Of a DNA stretch of 64,000 nt, positions 24,901 to 38,414 are shown piece by piece (within the stretch, counting starts at the first letter, position 1; the number at the start of each line of letters is the position of its first letter). A program made the position numbers and the translations under genes. Origin of the DNA: Coccinella septempunctata (lineage: Eukaryota > Arthropoda > Insecta > Coleoptera > Coccinellidae); the NCBI RefSeq assembly GCF_907165205.1, contig NC_058192.1, forward strand, positions 7,812,001 to 7,876,000. The letters are read 5' to 3'. The notes under the pieces are model-generated. The model was not told the origin of the DNA, made no database searches, and saw only the letters and a list, made by a program, of their open reading frames with translations.

Positions 24901-27900
24901 CGTCAATCATGTGTGAGTACCTACTCATGAAAGTTTGATAAGCCATTAAATGTGGTAATATAAAAGTCACCTGCTAACATTTTAGGCACTTTCACAAATT
25001 GCATTAGATAAAACACCAATCATATTTGATTAGATAATTAATTTGATTCTGAAATATCACCTAACAAATTCTATCGATTTTTTGAGAATGATCAATGAAG
25101 TGAATTACCCAGAGACAACCTGGGTTGTCTCTTTGTGCTTATGTTGAACTGCACCAGAATAACTCTTGTAAAAATTTAACAGATAACGTATTCAAGGTTC
25201 TCCTGAATGCATGAAAATTCAAGGAATGCATCTTCATCCACCAGGATTTTTCACACGAAGTCTTTGGTTTCCGCTAATTCGATAGTAGTTTTAGTTAACG
25301 TAAAAATGTGTGTACAACGAAAAAAATTAACTTACACTATGCTAAGCTTCATTTTAACACATAAGATGTTCCAAACACAGACGAAATTCAATAACTAGAA
25401 GCGGTCTGCAAGACCTACCGTCATATTTATAAATTCTGAGTTCGTTTTCCCTTCACTTTGTGGTGGACCAATCAGGTTCTACAGGTGGCTGTTTCAATCT
25501 AGCAAATTCGCGTGAGCGCTCATCAAGAATGGACTGATCGAGTGTTCTGTTTGATTGTTTCGTTTTTTCCAACAAAAATCTGAAGTATTTTTAGTGCTTC
25601 AGTCGAAATATTAACTCACCAGCATTTTCGTGTCTCAGAAGATTTTTTTTTTGAAGAAATGCAGATTCTTCCTCAACGCTACTTAATTTTTTTTTAAAGA
25701 GAAGTCAGAGGATGTCTTATTGATGTCACTCAAGCCACTGCAGAGGCTTGTTCTTTATCTGTTCGATTTAATTGTTTGTTCAATTCAAAAGAGTTTGCTA
25801 AATGTCAGTGTTTATAAAACTTGACTCATCATTTGTTTTTCGACAGTTCTTCACCATATATCGGTAAAATTATAGACACAGTAACATCGGCGATTCAATT
25901 TTCCATATACTGCAAAAAATTTTGAAGTGATAAGTACAAAAATAATTCTGAAAGTCATTGAATTAAATATTCAATTTGCCTTTAGAATAGTTTCAATCTC
26001 TGACATAATCAGTTCGTGATAATTCACGATGGTTTGACTTCCCCTTAATTGGTTCCATTTTCAAGACCGTTATATGGTTCCTCACAATTTTCTTCAAACT
26101 ATCGGTGAATGTTTTTCCATTTGCGCACTCAACTGTGCCTAGACCCTCACAGAAACCTTCCAACTGTACACCAGCCCAGTTGGTAGTTCCCTCTAGAATT
26201 GATTGCTCCTGATTTTGAGCAAAATCTGGTCATATGACTACTAAAATTTGCCTCGTTTCACTATAAGCAAATTAAGATCTCCTACAATAACTTCTCAAGC
26301 AGCATCGGTGTTTTTAGGCACACCTGAACCAATTTTCAGAGGAAAATCTCATTTTGTTCTCTAAATACTTCTATTGAACACTTTACATGAAACATGCTGT
26401 ATCTGTTTACACATACTGCTGTGACAGAGTCTCATCATAAATGAGTTATATGAGTGGTTAGACGATAAGTAAAAAAAAATTCTTAATAAACAGGATTTTA
26501 TTGTAATCAGAATAGGACAACTTAAAATCAAAAAATAAACCCCAGCTAAGATCAAAAACATTTCCAAAAACAAACATTTTTATCCTAATATCACCCTTTA
26601 TCTTAGCAACAGTCATAACACTTAGAAAATTGCAGATTTATAGATCAAATACAAACAACACCTAGAATTGGGGCATGTATACATTATATATTTGTTGCAG
26701 TTGGAAAAAAGAGATGAACTAAGATTTCACAACTAACACTAGCTATAAAAACAAGGATATCAACAAACTGAACGATTTGTTAAAATGTGAGACTGAACAA
26801 TTTGTTAAAACTTCAACTCAAATCAAATTATTCCTTTGTAAGAATAGTTTAAAGAGGTTATCAATAAGAAATAGTAGTAAATGAAATGATGTCGCATTCA
26901 GAATAACCCTTGGTCAAAAAAATTTTCAATCTTGAATCGTTGTTCGATTGAAACCTTCATTTCTTTCTTTTTACATGTAAATAAATGTCGTACATGCGTC
27001 ATTTAGAATGCACATCTTTCACCATACATCATTCTTTAGTGTCGTTTCTATTTTATAAATAATCATATTTCTAGTATCAGTAAAAATTTCAATTAATTTA
27101 CAAAAATATCAAAATATTTTCCTGATATAATAAAAAAACCGTACACAACTAGAAAATTCTGAAAAGTGGAACACTCGCATGAAACAAATCCGAATTTTTC
27201 ACCTGTGTTGTTTGTACTCCAGTAATTTAAATATTTATGTCAGAGTTAATTATTTAAAACATATCGGACTGTTTAGGGTCTAATTCATAGATACCCTGTT
27301 CCATAATTTGTCTGACTATATCATTTTTTTCTTTAATAATAAATTTTTTCCACCGAGAATATTTCACAAGCAATATTTTTTGATACTTGATTATACTTAC
27401 ATAAATATCAAAAAATTAACTTCGGCTCAAGAACCAGAGTGCAAGAAGCAAACATTCAGTTAGTAAAGCTAACAGCCCAATCATTTTATATGAAATTCAT
27501 GGGGAGGGGGTTCAATAAACCGTAACTTAGAGTTATTAATCAATTAAATTATATAAGAAAATCCTACTAATCAGTACAATACAAACTTCTTAAATAATGA
27601 CATAGCATTTCACAAATTATCCCTCATCTTGAATACTTTTCTCAGTGCAACTGCATTCAAATGAAGCTTCATCTTCCTCTGTATAATTTTATATACACAA
27701 TATGACTGAGCCGTCAAATAAGAGTACAATCTGTGTAAATGCAAGAATATGTTTAACGACTGAAGTTAACTATCAGCACACTGTATTTAATTACTTCACC
27801 TCCAAGCTGTACTTCAGAACATTGGTAAACATGGTGAAAATGTTTTTATTGATTGGTTATATTGAAATTCCAACCTCTTGAATACATATATTCACATTTA

Positions 27901-28795
27901 AATTATTTATTCAAACTTTTGAATTTTATATTTTATAACATCATGCTCAAGAAAAAAGATGTATAATGGAAAATCTTTCCTACTCCTAAAGGTATCCAGT
28001 AGGTGGTATATTAAAAATAAGACTTTAAAAATAATATAAACATATCTTGCAAGCACCTATAAAACGTACTCTGGTCTCTGTAGGTCAGAACTACGAGGAC
28101 ATTCATTGAAATTTGTTTCATTAAAGCTGAAAATGAAATAGAACCATTGTAGTTTAATGTGAAAATTTCGAATTTTCAAAAATACTTTTACTGGAGGAAA
28201 TTAATAGATCAAAATAATGTTTATTAATTTTTTTCCTCTTGCTGAATTGTACTAAGTTTGTGACGGTTCTCAAGATATTCAGCTAAATGTATAAAATGGG
28301 TCATCCTAGCACTTTTCGAAAATTTATGTTCATGCCTAATTTTTGTGAAAATCGAGAATGAGGAATTAATTTCCTAGCACTTGTTGTTTTTGGATTTTTC
28401 GGGAAATTACAGGAACTTTGGCAAAAATTCGAACAACATAACTCAGTACATGTAGAGCTGTTAAAACCGAAGTGCGAAAGTGCTCGATGGACCATTTCAT
28501 ACATTTGGTGAAATATTTTGAGAATCATAAAGAATAGAGAAAAATTTCAACAGAACAAAGCAGCACAAACCTAGCACAATTCAGCATAATCATTTTTTTT
28601 CGAAATTTGAGGGGTCATTTTCACACATAAGAATCCTTCTAGTTTCGATTGTAGGGATGAAGTTATCTTTTTACAACTTTTTGTATGTATATTTTTTTTA
28701 TGTTTCAAAAAACCAAAATTTGGAAAATTGCTTCATCTTCTCTTTTTGGATTTTTCCACCCCTTGTTCTACACAGAAGACTCATTGAAAGAGAAA
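21990..28795. other. long AT-rich stretch without recognised genes
   Basis: Nothing conserved is recognised apart from the old repeat copies at 23140-23370. The right end could contain downstream flank of CCDC6. Confidence 0.45.
23140..23370. repeat. diverged dispersed copy of the 178-bp repeat family
   Basis: Blocks CCAACTTTCGATAAGCGTATC and CTCCCAGAAAAATCGA near 23249-23282, followed by ACATATTCTGAAAGAACAAT and TTCTAGTAATGG, match the order of blocks in the arrays at 15.8-17.3 kb. About one and a third units are present, clearly older than the array copies. Confidence 0.75.
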
Positions 28796-28801
28796 TTTAT
28801 T
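28796..28801 (-). terminator. poly(A) signal candidate for CCDC6
   Basis: AATAAA on the minus strand, 80 nt past the CCDC6 stop codon. This is a usual distance, though longer 3' ends cannot be excluded. Confidence 0.5.
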
Positions 28802-28880
28802 GGTTTAAAGCTTGCGTTTCCAACTCAACTGAGGAACCACCGATAAACCCTAGCAGCAGTTGTTAAAAGAAAAACAAACC

Positions 28881-30997
28881 TTAATCTTTTGAGACAGATG
28901 TATCCATAGGACTAGCAGGCTGAGGTGCTGGAATAGCAGGTTTTATGAATCTTTCGGAAGGTCTCCGAGGGGCAGGTGCTGGAGAACTAGTATTACCATG
29001 ATGTAAAGGAACTGGTAATAGCTGACCACAGGTATGGCATCTGAGCGAACTACCAATCACAAGTGAATCTCGTGGTGACGGTGCTTGCATCGCAGGTCCT
29101 CCTGCAAAATGTTCATCATCTACTAATCAAAATAAATGTGATATAAATCATATTTTTGTGTTAGAAATGGTATAATTTTTGCAAGATCGATAACTCAGAT
29201 GGGAGTGTTAACCGCCTAAATCAGCTGTTTCTCCCATCTTATCTCTCCCACTCGCTGCTTACAAAATTACTATATTATTAGGATAAATACTACCTAGACA
29301 TGAGTGTTGCCCCTGGTTAGATGTGTTAAACGGAACAGGTGATAGAGTATGAAATTGCATACCTAGAACCTGTTCGTTTAAGTGCTTCTCCTCTTCCATC
29401 TCGAGAGAGCTTTCGCTCTCTGACAAGTGTCTGCATAGAGCTTCTCTCCTCTCGACTTCCATTTGCAGCTTACGTTGTAATCTGAGATTCTCCTCCTTGA
29501 TGTTACGTTCTTCTTGGGCATAACGCTGCATATTCTGAGTATGCTCCTGCTGACTATTAGTCAGAGTTTGACGTAACCTATATAATACAAAAACAAGATT
29601 TACAATTTTTGGCAAACACAGATTTAATACAAAATATAAACTAAAAAATAACCTAATTTAAAGAGAAAATAACTATGTGGAAAACTTAAAATTACCTAGT
29701 TACTTCTGAGCGGAGATTTTGAATATGTGAGGTGAGATTGCTAGCAGTATCACCATTATTTATTTCCCTAGGGCTTGTGGGATCGGAGACAGGTTGATCT
29801 AACTTGATCTGCAACATCCTTTTCTCTGTTTCTAATTTATCCATCCTCTTCCAAAGTTTGTTGACTAAGGCCTCTTGTTCTTGTTCCAATGTGTTTTCTA
29901 GTTCAACCTAACAACACTGTCTAATTAAAAACCACAGCCCAGATGTTCTGATCACAATCCATAGTGCAAATCACAGGTCTATTGTCATAAGTAACCTCAT
30001 GTCAAAATGAAAAACAAAAAAACATAATAAATATACCTTTTCTCTTCTGAGCTGCTCCAAATTACTTTGCTTAGCCAAAGTTTCAGCTTCCAGTTTTTCT
30101 ATTTTTCTCATAAGACGATTGACAAGGCACTCCTGTTCTTGTTCCAAAGTCTGCTCCAACCTGCATTTTTCTTGACGTAGCTGAGTGAGTTTTCTTGATA
30201 GATCATTGGTTAAGCATTCCTCCTCACGCTCATAATGATGAGCTAATGACTCTTTTTCTTTTTTCAAAGCTTGAATTTTTTTGAGCAAAGTGTTGGAAAT
30301 GAATTCTTCTTCTTGCTCTGCTTTAGCTTGCTAGGGAGGAATGATAATTATATAATTACTCTGGTCATTCATAGGAAGTAGAACCACTAATTATGAAGAA
30401 TAATAAAAAATAAAACAAGAGAGTAGTTGACAAAAGGAAAGTTTTTCATTGAAACTAGTAGAAATTTGAATCTTATGATTAAGCATGAGGAAATCAAAAT
30501 GATTGTTGCCTAGATTGAAATAATCATAATGAAGATACCCTGTTATAACAATTTGGAAGGATGAATAAACCTTCCTACCTTATGATATCATTAGTATATA
30601 CCGACAAGGGTGAAATATTTCATAATATACTTTAATGTCATGATACATATTATCACCCAACAAATAACAAAAATAATCTTCTATTCATTACCCTTCAAAC
30701 TTCATCAAAAAGTGATTATTCATTTGATATAGTTACTTATTACTTATTGCTGACATTCAAAAGAATATATATATTACTTACAATAATAACAGAAGCTTGA
30801 CGTAGGCCTTTATTCTCCTCTTGGAGAGCCTTCACACGAAGTTTATAGGTATCTAGCTCCACCTTCAAAACTCTATTTTGTTGTTGCAGGCTTTCTATCC
30901 TTTTCTGCAACTGTTCCCTGGTTACAGGACTTGGAGGCATCATAATTGGTCCTCCATCTATGCTACTTGAATCCGATTCACTTGCAGAATCTGCCAT
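28881..30997 (-). CDS. CCDC6: coiled-coil domain-containing protein 6 (CCDC6/H4 homolog)
   Basis: Five exons: 30997-30782, 30330-30037, 29907-29696, 29577-29294, 29101-28881, all GT-AG, summing to 1227 nt and 408 aa. The N-terminus MADSASESDSSS and the coiled-coil blocks (LQQQNRVLKVELDTYKL, EEEFISNTLLKKIQAL, EQEQEALVNKLWKRMDKLE, REALCRHLSESESSLEM) match the CCDC6 family closely. The heptad-rich coiled coil spans about residues 28-310; the tail is Pro/Ser-rich and includes a CHTC pair. In vertebrates CCDC6 is a phosphoprotein in the DNA-damage response and a frequent fusion partner of RET; its insect role is not clear. It lies head-to-head with STT3A. The vertebrate proteins have a longer proline-rich tail. 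Confidence 0.95.
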
Positions 30998-31626
30998 ATC
31001 TTAAAAAAATTACAAATTGGGCACACAAAAAATCACTTCACTCGTCCGGGAATTCCATCAACGATTTACATGTTATTGTTAAAAGGTACATATTCTTTTG
31101 AACTTACTTTCAAACTTGAATATCAGCGATATAACAAATTTTCAAACGAAAAAACTAGCAGCTTCAAATTATTCAGTAAAATTTACTGCGGTTCATAAAA
31201 TTGACAGCACTTCATGACAAATGACAAGCATGTCAACAGCCATTATTTTTATCATAGAAAATTGGGAAATCTTTTTGCACTTTAGCACTTTGCAAATAGA
31301 ACGTTTCCTCAGAAATTGGAAAACTCTGCAACAGGCAATGAATTATATTTGATACAACGCGATCAGGTGTTAATCGAATAAAAATGAATAATATTATTAT
31401 TTACTTAGCATATTCAAGCCAGACTTTCATGATTTGACAGATTTGTCAGAAAAATGAATAGAGGTTAGTTTATATTCATGCGAAATTTGTGTACGCCTTC
31501 AAATTCCGGTAAATCGGTTAAATTACTTTTATTGCAAATTATTACTGGAATGAGATAATAATATTGATGAATTACAAAAATATGAACTGATTATTTCATT
31601 TTCAACACCACTCAAAAAATATCAAG
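30998..31626. promoter_or_regulatory. shared head-to-head promoter interval CCDC6 / STT3A
   Basis: The start codons of CCDC6 (minus) and STT3A (plus) are 629 bp apart with no gene between. No TATA box is obvious, in keeping with housekeeping promoters. A bidirectional promoter is inferred from layout only. Confidence 0.5.
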
Positions 31627-34600
31627 ATGTTTGGTCTAGGAAAAAAATCGGCAAACAGATCTGAGGAACAGCTCACTTTGCTTACATTTGCTATTCTAAC
31701 TTTAGCAGCAATTTTATGTATGTATAATTTATAATTGCGTATAGCTCCGTTGATTTCAATTTTGTTGCAGCCTTTGCTACCAGATTATTTTCTGTGTTGA
31801 GGTTTGAAAGTGTTATTCATGAATTCGATCCATATTTCAATTACCGAACTACTAAATATTTAGCTGAAAATGGTTTTTATGCCTTTCATAATTGGTTTGA
31901 TGACAGAGCTTGGTATCCCTTGGGCAGGATTATAGGAGGTTATTATAAATCAATCTTTTACATTGCAATAAATATATTCTTTCTATTTCCAGGTACAATT
32001 TATCCAGGTTTGATGGTAACATCTACAGTTATTTATAAACTTTGCTGGTTTCTCAATATCACTATTGATATCAGAAATGTTTGTGTTTTTTTGGCACCTC
32101 TGTTTTCCTCATTCACTACTATCATTACTTATTTATTAACTAAAGAAGTCAAAAATGAAGGTGCTGGACTTATAGCAGCCTCATTGGTATCCATTGTCCC
32201 TGGTTATATAAGTAGATCTGTAGCTGGAAGTTATGACAATGAAGGAATTGCAATTTTCTGTATGCTTCTCACCTATTATACTTGGATAAAAGCTGTCAAA
32301 AGTGGTACTATTTATTGGGGAACACTTTCTGCAATAGCTTATTTTTATATGGTAATTTATAGTTCTAATTCCCATTGGTAACAATTTGTATACATTTTCT
32401 CTTTCTCAGGTATCTTCATGGGGTGGATATGTTTTCCTTATAAATCTTATACCTCTTCATGTGTTAACTTTAATGGCAACGGGCCGTTTTTCCCATAGAG
32501 TTTATGTGGCTTATAGTACACTTTATTGCTTGGGGACAATTCTTTCCATGCAAATATCTTTCGTTGGATTCCAACCAGTGCAAAGCTCAGAGCATATGTT
32601 GGTAAGTTGTGATATTAACCTTCCAAGTATCTTGAGGATACATAGTTAGAACATTTATCATGAAGTAGTCGATTATCTTCTCCAGAAATAAAAGTTATTA
32701 TTATTACACATTCAATTTATGATTAGATATGAAACAAAAATGAGGAAAGCACTGACATAAAGTCATCAGCTTTGTATGCTTGCTAAAATATTAACCACAA
32801 CAGTCCTTTGGAAGTAAGAGTGTTTAAGGCCGGCCAGAAAAAAATTGAATTTGACCGTGAATTCTTCATCAATGAGGCCAACACAATTTAAGACCATTCT
32901 TGGCTCAAAATTCAAAAATTACTCGCATTTGGGAAAAATGAAAACGCTCTCGTTCGTAGGGACCAAGCGCGAAAAATGAAGATGATAAAAGTGTCAGTAT
33001 TATTCATTCTAATAGAAATGTAAAATTTATAAGACTAATTTTTCAGGCCTTGGGAGTATTTGGTTTATGCCAAATAATGGCTTTTGTGGATTATCTTCGT
33101 AGCAAAGTAACCAAATCTGATTTCGAGGCTCTCTCAACATTCTTGATGTATAGTGTGGGACTTATATTCATAGCAGGAATTGGAATACTGACGCTGTCTG
33201 GAAAAATTTCCCCATGGACGGGTCGATTTTACTCTCTTCTGGATCCGTCATATGCTAAAAACCACATTCCTATTATAGCTAGTGTTTCAGAACATCAACC
33301 TACATCTTGGAGTTCATTTTATTTCGATCTGCAGATTTTGGTTTTCTTATTCCCGGCAGGACTATATTTTTGTTTCAACCAGTTATCGGATGCTAATATA
33401 TTTATCATTCTATATGGTATAAGCAGTATCTATTTCGCAGTAAGTATGTTATATTTCTTTGTACATTTATATACATATCTTTCCATATTCTCGAGGGTGG
33501 TTGGAATGACCTCAATATTCTTCTGACTGTGACCTTTTGTAATATTTTGAATTTGTTCGATTTTAGGGTGTTATGGTACGTCTTATGTTGGTTCTCGCAC
33601 CTGTTATGTGTATCTTGGGTGGTATTGCAGTGTCTCATCTTCTGGGTAAATTCATGAAAAATATGGAACAAACAAAACCACAAGAGAATCGTAAAAAACA
33701 ACGTCTCGAATCAAATTATATTCTCAAGAATGAAATATCTTTCACTTTTGTTGGAGTCATTTGTGTTCTGTTCATCTCATATACTTTCCATTGTACTTGG
33801 GTAACATCCGAAGCATACAGTTCACCTAGTATTGTTCTTAGTGCAAGATCCTATGATGGGGGAAGAATCATTTTTGATGATTTTAGAGAAGCTTATTACT
33901 GGTTGAAAATGAATACCCCTGAGGATGCTAGAATTATGTCTTGGTGGGATTATGGGTGTGTATCACCAATAACACCCAAATATTTCAAATAATTTCTACA
34001 TTTTTCAGATACCAAATTACAGCTATGGCAAATCGGACTATTTTAGTTGATAATAATACTTGGAATAATACGCATATTTCAAGGGTGGGTCAGGCTATGG
34101 CTAGTTCAGAGGACAAAGCTTATGAAATTATGAAAGAATTAGATGTGGATTATGTATTAGTTATATTTGGTGGTTTGACAGGATATTCCTCGGACGATAT
34201 CAACAAATTCTTGTGGATGGTTCGGATAGGTTAGTGTTGATCAATTGTTTTCATTTTATTAGAATTTCATCTTGTAAAATTTGTTCATCAACATATTCTT
34301 CCTTCTTTCAGGTGGTAGTACAGACAGAGGTGCTCATATCAAAGAATGGGATTTTTATTCTTCCAATGGTGAATTTAAAATTAGCAAGGAAGGATCCCCT
34401 ACTCTCCTCAACTGTCTGATGTATAAAATGTGCTATTACAGATTTGGACAACTGTATACTGAAGGTAGGATGTTGGTTGGAAATTTTATCCATATTTATT
34501 ATAAAACGTAAATTTTTTTAGGTGGTAAACCTCAAGGCTATGACCGAGTTCGTGGTGCAGAAATTGGAAACAAAGATTTTGAATTAGATGTACTAGAAGA

Positions 34601-34670
34601 AGCCTACACTACTGAGCATTGGCTTGTCCGTATATATAAAGTTAAGGATCTTCCTAATAGAGGAGTATAA
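31627..34670 (+). CDS. STT3A: oligosaccharyltransferase catalytic subunit STT3A
   Basis: Nine exons: 31627-31717, 31771-31938, 31993-32351, 32410-32601, 33047-33439, 33567-33955, 34009-34229, 34312-34464, 34522-34670; all GT-AG, 2115 nt, 704 aa, almost the length of human STT3A. This polytopic ER membrane enzyme transfers the lipid-linked oligosaccharide to Asn in N-X-S/T sequons. Visible motifs are the catalytic acidic site in HEFDPYFNYR (Asp50), the SVSEHQP loop (349-355) and the WWDYG motif (527-531) that reads the sequon. Residues such as TGKISPWTGRFYSLLDPSYA and VGQAMAS favour STT3A over STT3B, so the translocon-associated co-translational form is expected. The split WWDYG codon is restored by the exon 6-7 junction. 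DNAJB11, another ER gene, follows on the same strand. Confidence 0.97.
32602..33046 (+). other. STT3A intron 4, longest of the gene
   Basis: At 445 bp this intron is several times longer than its neighbours (54-130 bp). It contains a locally GC-richer patch (about 32830-32980) that looks inserted, but no terminal repeats or coding remnant could be identified. Confidence 0.5.
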
Positions 34671-34708
34671 AATACTTCAGTTGAATGACATTTTCCTTTT
34701 ACACTAAG

Positions 34709-34714
34709 AATAAA
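34709..34714 (+). terminator. poly(A) signal of STT3A
   Basis: AATAAA 39 nt after the stop codon; a second AATAAA lies close behind at about 34749. Confidence 0.6.
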
Positions 34715-34754
34715 TACTTTTCTTTATAAATTCTTTGTTTGATTGATTGAATAA

Positions 34755-35258
34755 ACCTATTTGCTCTCTTTTCACTTTCTATCTTATGGTGAGAATGAGA
34801 ATGTATTTTTAAAATTTCGCGCATGCGTATGCTACTCGGCGAATCATGGTCCTTGTCATGTTTGAAAATAGTTGATAATGGTTCGAGAATTCTCCGTATC
34901 AGAAATAAATCGTCAATGAGTTTAAGGATTCATTACAATTTCTTGAAATAATCAGTTGCACCTTTCCAAAATGGGTAACAAAAATCGATATTTCGTCACA
35001 TCCCTAAAGTAGCGGATGATAGCGGAGAAACACGAACTGTTTGAATCAACCTCCACCCACCAATCAAATTCATCCACATGTTTATGACTGCTATGTTGTG
35101 TTGTCATTAAAGTGACGGTAATTAAGTTTCGAAAAACTAAAATACACTTCTTATAGGGATTTCAATTCCTATAAGGAATTAATGTGTGCAAACTTAAACT
35201 GTGATATGTCTAGTTATTATTAAGTATTTTGTGGTTAAGATAATTGTTTCACTTCAAA
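34755..35258. other. intergenic spacer STT3A / DNAJB11
   Basis: About 500 bp between the STT3A poly(A) signals and the DNAJB11 start. It should include the DNAJB11 promoter and 5' leader. No clear TATA box or ER-stress element was identified by eye. Confidence 0.4.
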
Positions 35259-36618
35259 ATGAATTTTAACATCCACTTTTGCTCATTAGCGTTTGTATTA
35301 ATCTATACAATAAGTGCAGTGTTGGCTGGTAGGGATTTTTATAAAATTTTGAACGTGCCGAAGTCTGCTACCCTACACGAGATCAAAAAAGCATATAGAA
35401 GACAAGCCAAAGAATTACATCCTGATAAAAATAAAGATGATCCAGACGCTTCGAGAAAGTTTCAAGATTTGGGAGCCGCTTATGAAGTCTTGTCTGATGA
35501 AGAGAAAAGGAAAAAATACGATAGATGTGGGGAAGATTGTCTTCAGAGAGATGGTATGATGAATGGTGGAATGGATCCTTTTTCTAGTTTCTTTGGTGAT
35601 TTTGGATTTCATTTTGGGGGCGGTGAACAAAACAATGAAACCCCCAGGGGAGCTGATGTAAGCATGGATGTTATGGTGACATTGGAAGACCTTTATTCTG
35701 GTAATTTTATTGGAATCACAAGAAATAAACCTGTGATGCGTGCTGCAAAGGGAACCAGAAAATGTAACTGTCGTCAAGAAATGATAACTAGGAATTTAGG
35801 TCCTGGTCGTTTCCAAATGATGCAACAAACTGTGTGTGATGAGTGCCCAAATGTAAGATTAGTTAATGAAGAAAGGTCTTTGGAAATGGAAGTTGAACCA
35901 GGAATGGTAGATGGTCAAGAAGTTAGGTTTAATGGTGAAGGAGAACCACACATAGATGGAGATCCTGGTGATTTAGTACTGAAAATAAAAACGGAACCAC
36001 ATCCTGTATTCGAAAGAAGAGGGGATGATTTATACACCAACATTACCATTAGTTTACAAGTGAGTTAGTTCATAATTTTTTCAAGGGGTGTTTTCATTAC
36101 ATCAGTTTTATATTGATGTTAACTGTTAATCACACTAGTGCAAAGATCTAAATTCGAAGTGACCCGTAAAAAATATCCCATCATTGAAGAAGAACTTTGA
36201 ATTTAGATCTGTGCCTATCCAATTATGAATTATTATTCAAAGCTATGTCGGTGTTGACTTCCTTACCTTTTTATTACATCTTCTTAGGATGCTCTGACAG
36301 GCTTCACTATGGAACTCAAACATCTTGATGGACATATGGTTTCTATAACTAGGGACAAAATAACTTGGCCTGGTGCAAGAATAAGAAAGAAAGGAGAAGG
36401 GATGCCCAATAACTCAAACAACAATTTATATGGTATACTAATTATTACCGTTGATGTAGAGTTCCCAAAAACAGAGCTAACTGATGAACAAAAAGAAGGT
36501 AAACAAAATCTCTCATCTTTATTATTGAATCAAAACATTTTCGTTTGTTACAGATATTAAGAAAATTTTAAATCAAGAGTCAATTAGCAAAGTGTATAAT
36601 GGACTGAGAGGATTTTGA
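35259..36618 (+). CDS. DNAJB11: DnaJ homolog subfamily B member 11 (ERdj3), ER co-chaperone
   Basis: Three exons: 35259-36059, 36288-36498, 36554-36618; 1077 nt, 358 aa, the same length as the human protein. The start chosen is the first ATG, giving a signal peptide (residues 1-23, NIHFCSLAFVLIYTISAVLA core). A J domain follows with HPD at 54-56, then a Gly/Phe-rich linker (GGMDPFSSFFGDFGFHFGGG), the substrate-binding domains with the ERdj3 Cys motifs (KCNC and CDEC) and a C-terminal dimerisation tail ending in YNGLRGF. It lacks a KDEL signal, as is normal for ERdj3. The protein delivers unfolded clients to BiP and stimulates its ATPase. It is transcribed towards mRpL3, whose stop lies 467 bp away. 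Confidence 0.97.
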
Positions 36619-37085
36619 TGTGATGTGTATAGGTGATCATCTTTAATTAGGGCATAAACTTCTGTGTTCTTATTTTCGAGTAGAAAATTTATTTATTTCA
36701 TTTGGACTTTTGAACTTACTTTGTTGATTTTTTGTAAGATAGATTTATACTTGTGATAATTTTGTTTGATTTTAACACCTTGAAATACTTATCTTTAAAT
36801 ATACTGTAGCAATGATCTTTATTAATTAGGAAATTATTGATTTGAAAGGAATTGTGCAAAGCTTGGGTTGAAAAGAATTTCATGAAGGCCTTTTACTAAT
36901 AATCATTTCCTTGGCCCAATATTCACACTAAAAACAATTTTTGTCACATCTGGAAAAATATTTTCAATTCATTTTGCATATATTGGCCCTTGGTTATGAA
37001 TTCAACATTCATACTATATACGCACAAAATGGTTAGAGTTTAAATTATCCAAAGTTCATAATTCATTAAAGATATAATGAATTTT
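36619..37085. other. tail-to-tail interval DNAJB11 / mRpL3
   Basis: 467 bp between two convergent stop codons, expected to hold both 3' untranslated regions. No other feature seen. Confidence 0.6.
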
Positions 37086-38414
37086 TTATTTAGATTCTTC
37101 AAACATTATACTAGGTTCATCAAATAAATGTACATCCTTATCATAAATATCTTCAGGGACTTCATCATTCAATAGGTAAGTTGGAAAAGGTATGGGGCTG
37201 CTAGGCCTTCTGGTTGGTAAAATACTGTCATAGATATAAACTACATCATTGGTTCCTCCAGGAATTGCTTGTCCTGATACCCACAAAACATTGTACTTAG
37301 TATTAATTCTCCAAACTTTTAAACCCTTTGCCACACGGTATCTGTTTCCCATATGACCAGGCATTTTAGTACCTGGCCATACCCGTCCCTTCGCTCCTCC
37401 ACCACCAATATTACCACCTCTTCGGTGGGTTTTTGTTACACCATGTGAAGCAGGCATGCCTTTGAACCCATGGCGTTTCATCACACCTTGGAAGCCTCGA
37501 TCAATACTTAAATATGAGAAGATGATTAAAGTTATTGAAATAATGTACAAATCACTTACGTTTTACCCCTAACATCTACATAATGACCAACAGGAAAATG
37601 TAATGCATTCAATAGGGTTCCAGCAGGTAACACACCTTCTGGACTGACCAAAAAACGAGCTAATATTCGTTTTGGTATAACTCCACTATTTTTAAAAATA
37701 CCACAATATTCTTTGGTGAATATCGAAGGATCTGCAGCCTCTGCTCCAAGCAATAAGCATCCTTTCTTATTATAAATTTTCTCTACTCTTTGCCTAGGTG
37801 GATTGTGCTCCTCGGGTGGAATATATTTCACAACATGATTATCTAAAACCTATCATCACCAATATATCATCAGCAATGCACAAAATAAGATGGTTGAATT
37901 ATACCTGAATCAATGTTGTGCTGATTTTTTTGCCATTCTTTAACCAAAGTGGATAGACACCTATTTTTCTTCCAATCAAACCAGTTCTTTTCAATTTGTT
38001 ATTCCACTCAATATTTGTATTTATAGCACCTACTGGTTCAATGACACTATATTTGTCTGTAACTACTTCTTTTACAAATTCCTTATTATCAGCAGTCAGA
38101 AAATTCGGTTCCAACTGAAAAAAATTGCTATTTTAAGAATCTCAAGCCTCGTAACAGTCTCAGCTCATATTTGCCAAAGAATAAACTTACAGATCTATGT
38201 TTCTTTGTGAGCCAAGTAGGATTTCTTAATTTTGGCCTGAGGAAAATGCCTTTATTCCTTACTGTGTCATTACTAGCGATCCTGCGGAGAAAAATTAGAT
38301 TAAAATAAGAAATTAGTTTCTCTCATAGTTGAATAATTACATCAAACCACGCAGTTTCTCCTCCAACTGTTTGAATGCCGTCCTGTGAAATACGTTGCAT
38401 AAAACTTGAGTCAT
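37086..38414 (-). CDS. mRpL3: mitochondrial large-subunit ribosomal protein uL3m
   Basis: Five exons: 38414-38341, 38281-38191, 38114-37905, 37849-37560, 37506-37086; 1086 nt, 361 aa. The ribosomal L3 signature is clear (GFQGVMKRHGFKGMPASHG then THRRGG, GRVWPGTKMPGHMG, VAKGLKVWRI). The long finger of L3 reaches the peptidyl transferase centre in known ribosomes. The basic N-terminus (MTQVLCNVFHRTAFKQLEEK) suits a mitochondrial targeting sequence. A poly(A) hexamer AATAAA overlaps the stop codon at 37085-37090. The gene is head-to-head with mRpS18B, another mitoribosomal gene, with 365 bp between start codons. Confidence 0.96.

Noticed and set aside
28301..28528. 75-codon minus-strand frame with several Cys downstream of CCDC6
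   Set aside because: CCDC6 already ends at 28881 with an in-frame stop and a nearby poly(A) signal; no acceptor and no domain support an extra exon.
32602..33046. STT3A intron 4 as a transposon insertion
   Set aside because: The length and local composition are suggestive, but no inverted or direct terminal repeats were found.
33405..33701. 98-codon minus-strand frame opposite STT3A
   Set aside because: Shadow of STT3A exons 5 and 6, whose plus-strand frame matches the family residue by residue.
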